Shown in pieces: positions 10,249 through 22,439 of a stretch of DNA of 64,000 nucleotides. The position numbers and the translations under genes were made by a program. Each line of letters opens with the position of its first letter. The stretch's first letter is position 1. The DNA is from Delphinapterus leucas. Lineage: Eukaryota > Chordata > Mammalia > Artiodactyla > Monodontidae. The stretch is taken from assembly GCF_002288925.2 (NCBI RefSeq), contig NW_022098000.1, positions 18,992,246-19,056,245 of the forward strand, in the 5' to 3' direction. The notes beneath the pieces were generated by a model that made no database searches, had not been told where the DNA came from, and saw only the letters and a list, made by a program, of their open reading frames with translations.

Positions 10249-12156
10249 GCAACATCATCCTCAATGGTGACAAACTGAAAACATTTCCACTAAGATCAGG
10301 AACAAGACAAGGTTGCCCACTCTCACCACTATTATTCAACATAGTTTTGGAAGTTTTAGCCACAGCAATCAGAGAAGAAAGGGAAATAAAAGGAATCCAA
10401 ATTGGAAAAGAAGAAGTAAAACTGTCACTGTTTGCAGATGACATGATACTATACATAGAGAATTCTAAAGATGCTACCAGAAAACTACTAGAGCTAATCA
10501 ATGAATTGGGTAAAGTAGCAGGACACAAAAATAATGCACAGAAATCTCTAGCATTCCTATACACTAATGATGAAAAATCTGAAAGTGAAATCAAGAAAAC
10601 ACTCCCATTTACCATTGCAACAAAAAGAATAAAATATCTAGGAATAAACATACCTAAGGAGACAAAAGACCTGTATGCAGAAAATTATAAGACACTGATG
10701 AAAGAAATTAAAGATGATACAAATAGATAGAGAGATATACCATGTTCTTGGACTGGAAGAATCAACATTGTGAAAATGACTCTACTACCCAAAGCAATCT
10801 ACAGATTCAATGCAATCCCTATCAAACTACCACTGGTATTTTTCACAGAACTAGAACAAAAAATTTCACAATTTGTATGGAAACACAAAAGACCCCGAAT
10901 AGCCAAAGCAATCTTGAGAACGAAAAAAGGAGCTGGAGGAATCAGGCTCCCTGACTTCAGACTATACTACAAAGCTACAGTAATCAAGACAGTATGGTAC
11001 TGGCACAAAAACAGAAAGATAGATCAATGGAACAGGATAGAAAGCCCAGAGATAAACCCACGCACATATGGTCACCTTATCTTTGATAAAGGAGGCAAGA
11101 ATATACAGTGGAGAAAAGACAGCCTCTTCAATAAGTGGTGCTGGGAAAACTGGACAGCTACATGTAAAAGTATGAAATTAGAACACTCCCTAACACCATA
11201 TACAAAAATTAACTCAAAATGGATTAAAGACCTAGACCTAAGGCCAGAAACTATCAAACTCTTACAGGAAAACATAGGCAGAACACTCTATGACATAAAT
11301 CACAGCAAGATCCTTTTTGACCCACCTCCTAGAGAAATGGAAATAAAAACAAAAATAAACAAATGGGACCTAATGAAACTTAAAAGCTTTTGCACAGCAA
11401 AAGAAACCATCAACAAGACAAAGAGACAACCCTCAGAAAGGGAGAAAATATTTGCAAATGAAGCAACTGACAAAGGATTAATCTCTGAAATTTACAAGCA
11501 GCTCATGCAGCTCAATATCAAAAAAAACAAACAACCCAATCCAAAAATGGGCAGAAGACCTAAATAGACATTTCTCCAAAGAAGATATACAGATTGCCAA
11601 CAAACACATGAAAGAATGCTCAACATCATTAATCATTAGAGAAATGCAAATCAAAACTACAATGAGATATCATCTCACACCAGTCAGAATGGCCATCTTC
11701 AAAAAATCTAGAAACACTAAATGCTGGAGAGGCTGTCGAGAAAAGGGAACACTCTTGCACTGCCAGTGGGAATGTGAATTGGTACAGCCACTATGGAGAA
11801 CAGTATGGAGGTTCCTTAAAAAACTACAATTAAAACTACCATACGACCCAGTAATCCCACTACTGGGCATATACCCTGAGAAAACCATAATTCAAAAAGA
11901 GTCATGTACCAAAATGTTCGTTGAAGCTCTATTTACAATAGCCAGGACATGGAAGCAACCTAAATGTCCATCGACCGATGAATGGATAAAGAAGATGTGG
12001 CACGTATATACAATGGACTATTACTCAGCCATAAAAAGAAACGAAATTGAGCTATTTGTAGTGAGGTGGATGGACCTAGAGTCTGTCATACAGAGTGAAG
12101 TAAGTCAGAAAGAGAAAAACAAATACCATATGCTAACACATATATATGGAATCTAA
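10249..12156 (+). pseudogene. L1 ORF2p C-terminal half, broken
   Basis: ORF2p is the L1 endonuclease/reverse transcriptase; only the RT domain onward is present. Seen: the RT motif '[15 protein letters not shown]' and an intact FADD catalytic motif (codons 10431-10442), later the Cys-rich C-terminal region and the usual C-terminus 'HMLTHIYGI'. Breaks: the tag at 10728-10730 replaces the Trp codon seen in the copy at 45.6 kb, after which the same frame continues to 11565; then a length change in the A-run near 11520-11530 moves the frame by one, with the last part open at 11608-12156. The N-terminal endonuclease is missing, so it is inactive. Confidence 0.9.
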
Positions 12157-12553
12157 GAAAAAAACAAAAAAGGTCATGAAGAACCTACGGGAAAGACGGG
12201 AATGAAGACATAGCCCTACTACAGAATGGACTTGAGGATACGGGGAGGGGGAAGGGTAAGCTGTGACAAAGTGAGAGAGTGGCATGGACAAATATACACT
12301 ACCAAACGTAAAATAGATAGCTAGTGGGAAGCAGCTGCATAGCACAGAGAGATCAGCTCGGTGCTTTGTGACCGCCTGGATGGGTGCGATAGGGAGGGTG
12401 GGAGGGAGGGAGATGCAAGAGGGAAGAGATGTGGGAACATATGTATATGTATAACTGATACACTTTGTTATAAAGCAGAAACTAACATAGCATTGTAAAG
12501 CAATTATACTCCAATAAGATGTTAAGAAAAAAGAAACAAAAGAATATAAAAAA
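10249..12553 (+). mobile_element. Young 5'-truncated LINE-1, about 2.3 kb
   Basis: The element begins inside ORF2 in the reverse-transcriptase domain, runs through the ORF2 stop at 12154-12156, then a 3' UTR of about 400 bp ending 'aaagcaattatactccaat' and an A-rich tail. A 13-bp TSD brackets it (10236-10248 and 12554-12566). The UTR is the same type as in the copies at 19460 and 43810, so this is a lineage-specific L1 family. 5' truncation is the usual outcome of incomplete target-primed reverse transcription. Confidence 0.9.
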
Positions 12554-12566
12554 AAGAAACACTGGC

Positions 12567-12844
12567 TCCTGTTTAGAGGTCAAAGTAGGAAAACGATTTG
12601 GCTTCTGTGCTTGTGCCCCAAATATTTAGTTATAAATAGATTCTACCTTCTCTTTGGTGAAGAGCAAACATAGCAGGGGGTCTCAAAAGCCCATGGCAGC
12701 CAAGAAAAGTTGAACAATGTTTGTCGTGTGCAAAGAGGCCAGGTCTGGAAAGGGAGAGGGGTCTGAAAAACCTAGCCAACATTCAACCTGCAGGCATCAA
12801 GAAAGAGTAACTTTTTTCCAATTTGTCCAGAGTCTTGTAGAGTT
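12567..12844. other. Unassigned sequence
   Basis: Flank of the L1. Nothing recognisable. Confidence 0.4.
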
Positions 12845-12975
12845 TGGCAGAGGCTGATAAGCTATGCGACCTTGGGCAAACACTCTCAAACTCAATTTCT
12901 CAACTCTAAAATAATAATGACAATACTTAGACCATAAAATGCACATTATGTAATCACATTGTAAATGCTATACTC
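12845..12975 (+). mobile_element. MIR SINE fragment
   Basis: 'gctatgcgaccttgggcaaa' followed by 'ctcaatttctcaactctaaa' and 'ataataatgacaatactta' is the sense MIR core and 3' part. Confidence 0.75.
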
Positions 12976-14569
12976 AGGCACACGTGTGTCTTCATTCACA
13001 ATTTAAATTTAATTGGTCCTGTTCCTAGATAATAACCTGTCTCTCTTCCCTTGAGAAAATACTATTTCCTGATAGTTATTTTTGGTAAAATATCATTACC
13101 TGATAATTATTCTTTAGCAAAACAAGTTCTGCTCCCAATTTGTTCAAATTGGTTCCATCTTAAAAATTTTATTTTGGTAAATGGTGATGTTATGAATAAT
13201 TTATGGACAAGTTAACACAAGAGCTAGCATACTTAGAAGTGACTCTTAAGTGGCTTCTAGCATATGTGTTTGATTTCGTTAGAAGCAAAAAATGTGGTCA
13301 AAAAATCTGTTCAAATGTACATTGTCATAAAAGATGCAATGTAAATTTCTATCAATTCGTTTCGCACATAAAAATATATCTCTAAGCGGGCACTGCTATT
13401 CCCATTTTGCTCTAGTTTAACAGAGAACCCAGTACACATTCAAATTATCCAGAAATAACCCACTCAAATGAAAAGCTCAGGGAGCTATGCAAATTTCATT
13501 GAAAAGATTTCAGTAACTTTGTAAGATGTTTACATTACCCACCCTACAGCAAACTTCTCAAAACAGGCAGGTCTAACTCCCAAATTCTCTAGTCCCCAGA
13601 AGACTGTCAATAGGATTAATTTCCTTCACTATTACCCCATGCAGCCCCCTACCCTGCACCATTTTTCAAGCTTATTTCTCCTGCTTCCCCAGACTGCAGT
13701 TGGCTCCTTACCGTGTTACGCAGCGCAATTCAGCAAACTTGCACACCCACGCCTACTCCACAGCTATCCAAGCAGGGACCCCCCCCCATTTATCCGGGAC
13801 CCATTTCTCCTTAAAATAGCACAGAAGGTGAGGAGGATAAAATCTTGACGCTTAGATACATGCATTTTCTTACTTTATTCATTGGACAAGATTTTATCGA
13901 GTTTTCCTTTCATTTTTCTGAAGTCCATCTGGCAACCCATAGAGGACGTATTCACTGCATCTTAAATGTATTTCTGCTGCCGAGGCTAAGTTCATTCTTT
14001 GGCAACCAGTGGCTTTCGTCAAATACTTCAAAGAGTCAGACAATGTGAATGCAAGTTTGCTTGCAGTGACCTACAACTGTAGAAGGTAGGATTTGAGGAG
14101 ATTCTTCCCAAAGGCTCTTTGATGGTTTTGGATTCATCCAGGAGACTCTTCGGAGAAGATGGTTCCTAGCTGCCAGTCCCAACGATTCTCCCATAGCTGG
14201 GGGGTCAGGAGATGTGCGTGGATATAGAGGTGCTATAGGGCAGAAAAGACCTCGGAATTTTTATACTATTCATTCACTACATGCTCTTCCCCAAGACAGT
14301 TAAAAAATGATTACTTATGACACTTTGCAGACATGTACGTTGAGCAGTAAATTTTTAGGCTGGTTGAACTAGGGCACAGGTGGCGCTGGTGTAAAAATCT
14401 TTCTGCATGTTATATATACACCAAAGATGTGTTTGTATCCGTATCTATGCACAGATATATTTGTTTTATGGAAGGAGGAGAAAAGGCAAGTTTTTTTCTT
14501 ATCCCAATGATTCAGGAGAACATTAAGGGATGGGATATATATGTGCATGTGGTTGGTGTTTTGCTGAAA
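12976..14569. other. Unassigned sequence
   Basis: AT-rich sequence with a less AT-rich patch at about 13620-13850, which includes a C9 run near 13789. No gene or nameable repeat is seen. Confidence 0.4.
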
Positions 14570-15340
14570 GCCTTCTTTTCGGTTTCAAGGTTCGTAGGAT
14601 TCGCTGGCAAAATAACCACTCTACACTCAGTTAAACAAGAATTTAGAGAGAGTGTATTGAATTAACAAAGATTACAGTATACTAATCAAGAAAAGAATAG
14701 TATAACTAACTAAGAAAGAATAGTAGAGACAGAGCTTTGTACGTCACTGAATTGGGGAAGCACCTACACCCAGATCCAAGCAGCGCTGGCAAGTCCCTTG
14801 AACAGCAATCTGGAGTCCAAGTTGGGAAGGTCCCAGGCGGTGCGTCCACCCCACAGGTGAGACTTCAGTTTGCCACTCCAAGGAGCCCAGCGTTTAGCAC
14901 CAGGTCGCAGGCTGATAACAATGTATGTACAAGTTTGCAGCTCTGGCTGTTGTCATAAATGCCTTGGTCTTAACTCGGAAGTCTTGGAATGTTCTTGATC
15001 CCCAGGGGGCTGGCCAGACCCTCAAGGTTCAAGAAGTCCCATGACTTACTCCCTGTCTTATCTAATGGTTTACAGTGTGTGCTGGCGCCACCCCTGCTGG
15101 CCTGGGTGTAGCTCAGCAGTTTGGCATGCAGCCAGCTTTAGCGTCATTGTCGGGCCAGAGGGAGGCCTACTTGACTACCTTCCCCAACAGCTGGGTGGGG
15201 ACAAGTTATGCAAAATTATGAAACTTTGGGTACAAACAGAACTGCTTTCTGGCCTTGGAAAGAGTGCGGCAAAGAGCTGGGGAAGAGGAAGTCTTCACCT
15301 TAGCATGGAACCCAGAACCCCCTTTGCGTGGAGAAGGCGT
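14570..15340 (-). mobile_element. LTR-like block (possible solo ERV LTR)
   Basis: A 770-bp block is markedly more GC-rich than its flanks. Read on the minus strand it begins with a GC-rich U3-like part and ends with an AT-rich stretch then 'ttcaatacactctctc', similar to the polyadenylation/R region of retroviral LTRs. No clear terminal TG...CA or TSD was found, and no internal retroviral genes flank it. It could instead be another interspersed repeat or unique sequence. Confidence 0.35.
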
Positions 15341-18300
15341 GACAGTTGAGAAAAGCAAACGCAAGCACGAGTCATGTAAAGAGAAGTGGCTGTGATGTGG
15401 ATTCTTCAAGGAGCTTTTTATTTAATGAAAAAAGACAGTAATAGTTGATAACATTTCTTGAGCTAAAGCCACAAAGTGACAAGTATCCAGAACCTCTGTG
15501 AAGAATACTGACGTCCGCTCAGGATTGGAAGTTGAGGACACTGCAGAGTGGGAGGGGGAGACTTGGGTTACGTCAATTTCCCTGGTAAGGACTCAGAGCC
15601 CCAAACTGCTCTCATTTACACCTAAAAGTTATATTTCCCATGGATGCACTGGCCTGGAAAAATGTGTGCAACTTGGGTTTTAGATAAGAAAGGAAACTAG
15701 ATTTATGAACCAAAAATTGGAAAACAATGAGAGTCCATTAGATAAAGGTAACAAATATACCTCCTTTTCCTTGGAACCTCTGTTTCACCCACAGCTGATA
15801 ATACACGAAATCACTTTAGAAGTAGAAATAATTTTGACTAAGATTGATGACTAAAGTTTTGGTTGCTCCAGCTGACAAATATTGAATCTGTACAAAAAGT
15901 TAGGGAAGCAGTTTCTCCAAAAAAGAGGAGATCCAGTCAGGGTGTTTTCTTTGGTCTGTGCTTCCTCCCTGTCTCTTTATAGTAACCATTTTAAAGGTAA
16001 AATATTAGTGTCCATTTTTTCCCCTTACACTTTGTCTACTTTTGAAATCCTAGGCAATAAAATAACTCTCTACTTCCAGAATATTTGTCCCAGAAAAGCC
16101 ATAAATAATGGTTATTAGAAAGAAAACTGTCCCAAACTTGATCTGGGACAAAAACTTTTTGCTTAATGTAATTGACAACCTCTTTCTTGGCAGGTAAAAT
16201 TCTTAAGAAATTATCTGCTATACTTTACTACGATTAAAATGTGTTCAAGGAAACGAATAATTCCATCCCTCCTGGCTATCAGTCAACACTCTAGAAACGT
16301 ATAATCAACCTCTTTTCTTTCAGTAAATACTCTGACAATGTTTATCTTGCCAATCTCTTGTCCCGGAAAATGTCCATACCAAGAAGGAAAACGTTGAATT
16401 AATCTATTGCACAGTAAGTTTGTATTAAAACTTTGATATGTTCATCAAACTAAATTGTCTGAAATTATTTTCAGTGATGTCGTTCAAGTGTCCAATATCA
16501 CTCATGCACACGTGCACATATAGCCCTCACATTAGGGATGCATATTAATATAAAGAATAACTGGAAAATTAAACGGAGGTTACTTCTTAGAGCCCAGGAT
16601 TTCTCCAGGTTTCTCCTCTTTTTTCAGAATAGAAGTTACGTTTCTTTGACACTTTTAGTTTCATGTGAACCTATTTATAGTTTGAGTTCATCTATTGTCT
16701 CTCAAAGAAAAGGGAAGGGAGTCTTAGACATTTTACATTTTAGAGAATACAGGCTAAAAGAGGAACCTATGAACTTAAATTTGTTAATGCACTAAAATGC
16801 ATTCTTCAATCGTCAATTTTAATTTCTCTCTCCAGTCATTGCTAAATAGAAAAGCATTTTCTCTGCGATATTCTGTATATGCAGTCACACACACACATAT
16901 CTAACCCTCTCCCAACTTTCCAAGCTTAAAAAAACCCCAAAACTCAAAGCATTAAAAGTGTTCAAGGTATCCTAGCCTGGGAAGTCTTATAGGCATGGTT
17001 AAAATTAATTTATAACCTGAAAATTTGATCTTATACAAGAGTGTGTCTTCAGGCCATCTCAGAGCACCTAATATTCTGCCCAACGGTATTGGCTCAAATT
17101 GGCCTTATCAAGTTCAAAACCCTCCAAATTATTGCCCTGGGGGATCACACAACTGAGACTAGTTATTTTGAAAAACGTGCTAGCTTTACTTACTTTGCTA
17201 TTTTTAATGTACATTTCTAGCATATCATCCAAACCACTGCTGGCATTTTGTAGGGAGCTGAAACATTCCTGGGGACTAGTAGAGTACAAAAAGCAATAGG
17301 TAATTTTAAAAAAAAATCATTAAATAACTCCCAAATCTTTGTAACTTGGAACCATGTTCTTCATAGTATAAGGTGACTGCCAGGCACTGCAAAGTTTTTC
17401 TTTTCCTACCTTAATTTTTGTTGATGCCCAAATTTCCACTAACAAAAATTTATAGATTTAGCTAGAGGCTTTGACCTTTATTCAAATGCCAATTCCCCAT
17501 GGTTAGTTTTAATTCCTGTGGTTTATTTACTCTTTATTCAAGTGGCAGAAAGAAGACTTTCACAAGAGGCAGAAAAGTTGAGGCTACCAACTTTGGAGCT
17601 GTCACTTCATGATTAAACAGGTGCATGGCCCCAAGAGTCCCAGAGGGTTCATCTTAAGTTCATCCTTAATGACACATATGGGGCATCTTCTGTTCGAATG
17701 ACATTATCTAAGCACTGGCAAGACATTTTATTATACCAGCCTTCAAGGAAATTGTATTCTAGTTAGGAAGAACCCAGTTTAAAATATAAGAATAAATTTA
17801 TGTACCAAATGAGTTTTTATTTTGAATTTACTTCTCTTTCACTTAAATGTTTAAAAATAATCTGAACAAAAGTATAATCTTAGAATTGTTGGTGAAGTCT
17901 CTGAAAGTCTCTAGAATTTATACATAATTATTATAACTAATTATTAACATTAGAAACTATATTCTAAATGAGTCAAGGTCCATATAATGTCGAAGTAATC
18001 AATCCATCTTATTTTTCTAACTATCCCTCTTCTTTTTAAAATAGCCATCAAAACTTCACTTATCATTTTATAAAAGCACAAGTTATATCACTGAAAAACA
18101 GAGGAAAATGTACTGTATTACGTATGTTTAGTTTCCAGCTCTTTGTGTCTGTATAACCTTTGTTAGGCCATTTAGCATCCCTGATCTCCTTTACTTCTTA
18201 TAAATTAACAGAAGTAGATGATTTTAAAGTATCATCGGAGTTTAACTTTATTCGATAATATTATACTCTGTAAGGTTTAGTCTATTGGTTTTAATGTCTA

Positions 18301-19300
18301 GGCTGATTCACTTGTTAATTATGTTGAACGGATCAGGAATTACAGACTTCTGTAGGGGGATACAAGAAAAATTAGGGATCTTTATGGTTAGTGTTCATTA
18401 GAAATGTATGTAATGAGACACTGAGTTTTGAGAGAGGGAAGTGCAAGTGTTTCTGATGAAGTGAGTGAGTTTTAACTTAAGAGTTAGGTGCTAGGGGACA
18501 GGAGACCTTGTTTAACATAGTAATGCTCTTCTTCCTTCAAGGATGTGCCCATTGTTGTGGATTTTTCTAATTACTGCAAATCTAACTTCCATGCTATCTT
18601 GTCTTGCAATAGAACTACAATTTTAGAACTTTTAGTTTATTGTTACATTACAGTAAGACCATATTCATTAAATGGCTTTTATAATTTTCAGAGTATTTTC
18701 ATTATATGCAAAAGTAAAAATTGATAGAATATAAGGCAAAAATACTGTAACAAGTCCCTTCTTCTTTAGAGAGAAAGATTCAACCTAAAATTTGACCAAT
18801 TTTAAAATCTGTTCCTTTATGTAGGATTAATTGATCACTTTATTGTGGGTTTTTCTTATTCAATCTTCAGCTGATCTGGACCAAAGTTTAACTATAATAT
18901 CTATTTTTTATTAAATTCATTTTTAGTCTTTGAACTATACATTTAGGTTATGTGAACTTGGCAAAATATATTAGTGTTTGAATTTTTTAATGTATTGGAG
19001 GAATTATTTCTATCCTTCAAATAGCATGAATATTTTCCTTTCCATTCCTCAGAAAAGCTCATAAAGAAGCTATATGAAAGGAAGAGAAAACCATACAATT
19101 AAGGGACATTCTAAATGGTATAAAAGAATGAAATAAAACAATAAAACACATAAGAGTGTGTCTTATTGGAGGTTTTAACTTAGCTAATGTAGGTTTACCA
19201 TGTTCTTTTTTTTATCTTTAGGTTAGATTACAGGTTGTGTTAGAGAAAGGATGTACTCAGGCTACAAAGAACACTTTCCCTAAGATATGTGTATCTTTCT
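15341..19300. other. Long unassigned AT-rich stretch
   Basis: Almost 4 kb with no recognised gene or young repeat. A short CA run lies at about 16888-16902. At 17660-17790 the order 'tctaagcactggcaagaca' and 'aattgtattctagttagga' weakly resembles an ancient dispersed repeat seen in mammals. Open frames are short and unsupported. Confidence 0.45.
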
Positions 19301-19353
19301 ATATTGGGTTGGCCAAAAAGTTCGTTCGGGTTTTTCTGTAAGATGTTAAGGAA
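19301..19353 (+). mobile_element. mariner-type element, one terminal end only
   Basis: 'tattgggttggccaaaaagt' followed by 'tcgttcgggtttttctgtaa' is the terminal inverted repeat of a mariner-derived short element common in cetartiodactyl genomes. It starts after a T of the TA target site. The matching inverted end (a reverse complement of the same text) is not found downstream, so only one end remains. Confidence 0.8.
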
Positions 19354-19444
19354 CATGTTATTAAATCCTCTTCCTTGAACTGCAGAATGTGGACAACATA
19401 TTGTACCCATCAAGGAGCAAAGTCCTTTGCTAGAAAACTGTTTT

Positions 19445-19459
19445 AAGAGCTTCTCCCTG
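19445..19459 (+). repeat. Left target-site duplication of the L1 tail
   Basis: 'aagagcttctccctg' occurs here and again at 19682-19696 after the poly-A, an exact 15-bp repeat. Confidence 0.9.
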
Positions 19460-19681
19460 AAGAGGGAAGACATATGGGAACATATGTATATGTATAACTG
19501 ATTCACTTTGTTATAAAGCAGAAACTAACACACCATTGTAAAGCAATTATACCCCAATAAACANNNNNNNNNNNNNNNNNNNNNNNNNNNNNNNNNNNNN
19601 NNNNNNNNNNNNNNNNNNNNNNNNNNNNNNNNNNNNNNNNNNNNNNNNNNNNNNNNNNNNNNNAAAAAAAAAAAAAAAAAA
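19460..19681 (+). mobile_element. Short L1 3' end containing an assembly gap
   Basis: About 100 bp of the same L1 3' UTR end found at 12440-12520 ('gggaacatatgtatatgtat' ... 'aaagcaattataccccaat') precede the N run, and a poly-A follows it. The 15-bp TSD brackets both. The gap therefore lies in the element's own tail and the element is a severely 5'-truncated L1. Confidence 0.9.
19564..19663. other. Assembly gap (100 N)
   Basis: Exactly 100 N, the conventional length for a gap of unknown size. An L1 3' end lies on the left and an A-run on the right, so a long poly-A or A-rich simple repeat is the likely missing content. Confidence 0.95.
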
Positions 19682-19696
19682 AAGAGCTTCTCCCTG

Positions 19697-20715
19697 TACT
19701 CAGTTCTGGTACCTAGAGAAATGTAAAGTCTGTAACCACCTGATAAGCTGAGCAATGGGCTTGGAGTACAGATCCTTCTTGGTCAACACAAACTGCATTA
19801 AGAGCAAACAGAAAATCTGGTTACATCTGTAATTTGAAAGTTAAATATCACCTACATGAGAGCTGTTTTAAAATAAAACGTTTGCACCCACAAAAACCCT
19901 CTTTTTGATGAAATGCCCCCTTGTGACTAAGGTTATACAAAGGTCTTCTAAAGTGCCAATATAAGCTGAAGATGTTATTCCCTAATCCTGAAACTAAATG
20001 TTCCATATAACCAGGGGACTTTGTCATTTGTAATGCATTTTTCTTATATTTTATAATTTAATGTCTTTGAATTTTCATTGCCTTGAGCCACTTCTGCCCA
20101 TTCATTTAAATCTGTTCTCCCATAAGATTTTTACCCCATGAGTCATTTTATTTTTCTATGAATGGCCAAAAAAAAAAAATTTATAAAAAGTTAATTTTAC
20201 TGCATGATGGATATGGGTAGATTTTTGGAAAACATACCCTTCTGTTCTTATATGCTAACATTTCTAATTATGCAAGTTTTCAGACTAAAGATTGTGGTGT
20301 ATCTTTCTTGTTGGATATATTCTCTGGAGCAAAACTGGATTCCAGTAAAGATTGTTCAATACAACTTCCTCACCCTCTCCTCTATTATACATATGGAATA
20401 TTCCTACTCCTTCTTCCCTCAGGATTACTGGTTTTCCACCTTATTTTCTCTCTCTAAATTTCTGGCACTTTCTCAATAACAAATTTCATTTTCATTGTGG
20501 GCCCCTCTTCCCAGCACAGTGCAACAATTGCCTACAAAATGTCTCTTTTGCCAAGATCTGATAGAGTATAAAAAGGAGCTACAAAGAACAGACTAAGTTT
20601 GGAATATGTTGTGTGCATTCTGTTTGCAAAGACTGTGATTCCTGAGAGAGTTTCTGAATTGCTTGATGCACTGGGTAATCATCTTGGCGGGCATAGTTAT
20701 AAAATATACGGAGCA
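19697..20715. other. Unassigned AT-rich sequence
   Basis: No gene or named repeat. The frames at 20204-20561 are short and overlapping with no conserved motif. Confidence 0.4.
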
Positions 20716-20923
20716 GGGCTTCCCTGGTGGCGCAGTGGTTGAGAGTCCGCCTGCCGATGTGGGGGACGCGGGTTCGTGGCCCAGTCCAGGAAGATCCCAC
20801 ATGCTGCGGAGCAGCTGGGCCCGTGAGCCATGGCCGCTGAGCCTGCACATCCAGAGCCTGTGCTCCACAACGGGAGAGGCCACAACAGTGAGAGGCCCGC
20901 GTACCGCCAAAAAAAAAAAAAAA
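20716..20923 (+). mobile_element. CHR-1 SINE
   Basis: Complete copy: head 'gggcttccctggtggcgcag' (A-box region), B-box-like 'gggttcgtgg', the body ending 'gaggcccgcgtaccgcc', and an A15 tail. The flanks 'atacggagcag' (left) and 'ttacggggcag' (right) look like a short diverged TSD. The family is derived from a tRNA-Glu gene and is RNA polymerase III-transcribed in origin. Confidence 0.95.
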
Positions 20924-21841
20924 TTACGGGGCAGGTAATAGTGTTTCTACACGTATTTGCTATCGGTGCCTAGTTCTGCAGCACAACTGATCTTGGAAGC
21001 TCATCATATCACACAACCAATTTCTGGAAAAGTTGCATTGTTTACATTTATGTATTGGACTTCAAAACAAAGCAGAAGGGATGTTTACAAAGGGAAGGTA
21101 AACATGAAGTTCACAGAATATGTAGATTTACCTTACATGGGAAGGAGGGAACACTTTTAAAACATGTGATTGGTTTCTAAGTGTCAAATTATTTTTTATA
21201 GGAAATGAGTCATATTTTGTGTATGAAATATATTCTATATGACACCTTCAGTGCAGGGATTCTTCAAATCCTTCTAATTGAAGATCTAACGTTCTTGACC
21301 AATCTGTATTTGCTAAGCAGCGACAGTGTCCTGCATGCCTTCTACAGCACTGAAGACTGTCCTTCAAAAAGGCAGCATATTTGATTCTGGCTGTTGTGCT
21401 CCAGAAGAGACAAGGCCAATCTGAGAAATAGTCAAAAATGTAGTATGAGCTACCTCAATAAAACCTGAATTGCCTTTGAGCATAAACAGTCTAAACAAGA
21501 AGTTGTCAGTTATTCTATGGAGGATGTTTAAGTACAGGGTGACTTTTAAGATGCAGATAATCTAGGACTAAACAAATATTGAATCCAAATAGTAGAACCC
21601 TTGTCTTCCAGTAGCTTACATGTGTGAGAGGTTAGTTAGAGGTTAACAGACTAATAAAAATGATGCACCAAACTTAAGTTTACATTCACTGTGAGATTCT
21701 CATTCAATGGACTGTAAAAACTGTAACCATGCTAAAGCTTAAAAAGAAACTTGTTTTAGTTTTCTAGGATCACAGGTAGGGTGGTACTGACAAAATACCC
21801 TGAGGGGGGAGGTGCCGTAGAGCTCCTCCCTCTTTCCTGGT
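20924..21841. other. Unassigned sequence
   Basis: Nothing recognisable beyond short chance frames. Confidence 0.4.
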
Positions 21842-22305
21842 GTATTCATTTCCTAGGGCTGCTACGTGGCTTAAACAAACTTAAGCAAATTTGATGGCTT
21901 AAAGTAACAAAAATTTGTCCTCTCAATTTTGGAGGCTAGAAGTCTGAACTCAAGGTTTGGCAGAGCCATGCTCCCTCTTAAGACTCTCGGGAGGAATCGT
22001 TTCTTGCCTCTTCCTACCTTCAGGAGGCTCTGGGCAAGCCTTGATGTTCCTTGACTTGTAGCCATGTCACCCCAATCTCTGCCTCTGTCTTCACCTGGTT
22101 CTCCTGTCTGTGTCTCTGCTTCCAAATATTCCTCTCCTTTCTCTTATAAAGTCATTAATCATAGGATTTAAGATCCTCTCTAATTCTAGGGAGATTTCCT
22201 CACCTAATTACATCTGCAAAGACTCTATTTCTAAATAAGGTCACATTCTGAGTTTCTAGATAAACATGGATTCTGGGGGAGGACACTACATCTAGGGACC
22301 TCAAA
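21842..22305 (+). mobile_element. Old interspersed repeat, family not named
   Basis: 'tcatttcctagggctgctac', 'ttttggaggctagaagtctg', 'aaataaggtcacattctgag' form the well-known order of a frequent mammalian repeat of about 450-500 bp. A second copy with the same order lies at 36236-36685. I recognise the sequence but cannot assign its family from memory. The minus-strand frame at 21871-22125 is a by-product. Confidence 0.65.
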
Positions 22306-22439
22306 AACCACTGAAAGGGAGATGAGGTGGTGATTTTATTATATTTCTACAACACGGTTCTACTCTTAAGGTTTTGGATGTATTGTAAACGGTGCAACCA
22401 CTTCAGGGCAATCAAAAAAGATGGAGGTGCTAAATTGTT

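Noticed and set aside
10190..10651. 153-codon minus-strand frame
   Set aside because: Shadow of the L1 RT domain on the other strand; the equivalent shadow appears at 45722-46114.
15100..15140. 'ggtgtagctcagcagtttgg' resembles a tRNA D-arm
   Set aside because: No matching T-arm or acceptor stem within tRNA distance; it lies in the LTR-like block.
20716..20790. tRNA-like head with A and B boxes, also in the other CHR copies
   Set aside because: These are heads of tRNA-Glu-derived SINEs; no cloverleaf with an acceptor stem and anticodon is formed, so not tRNA genes.
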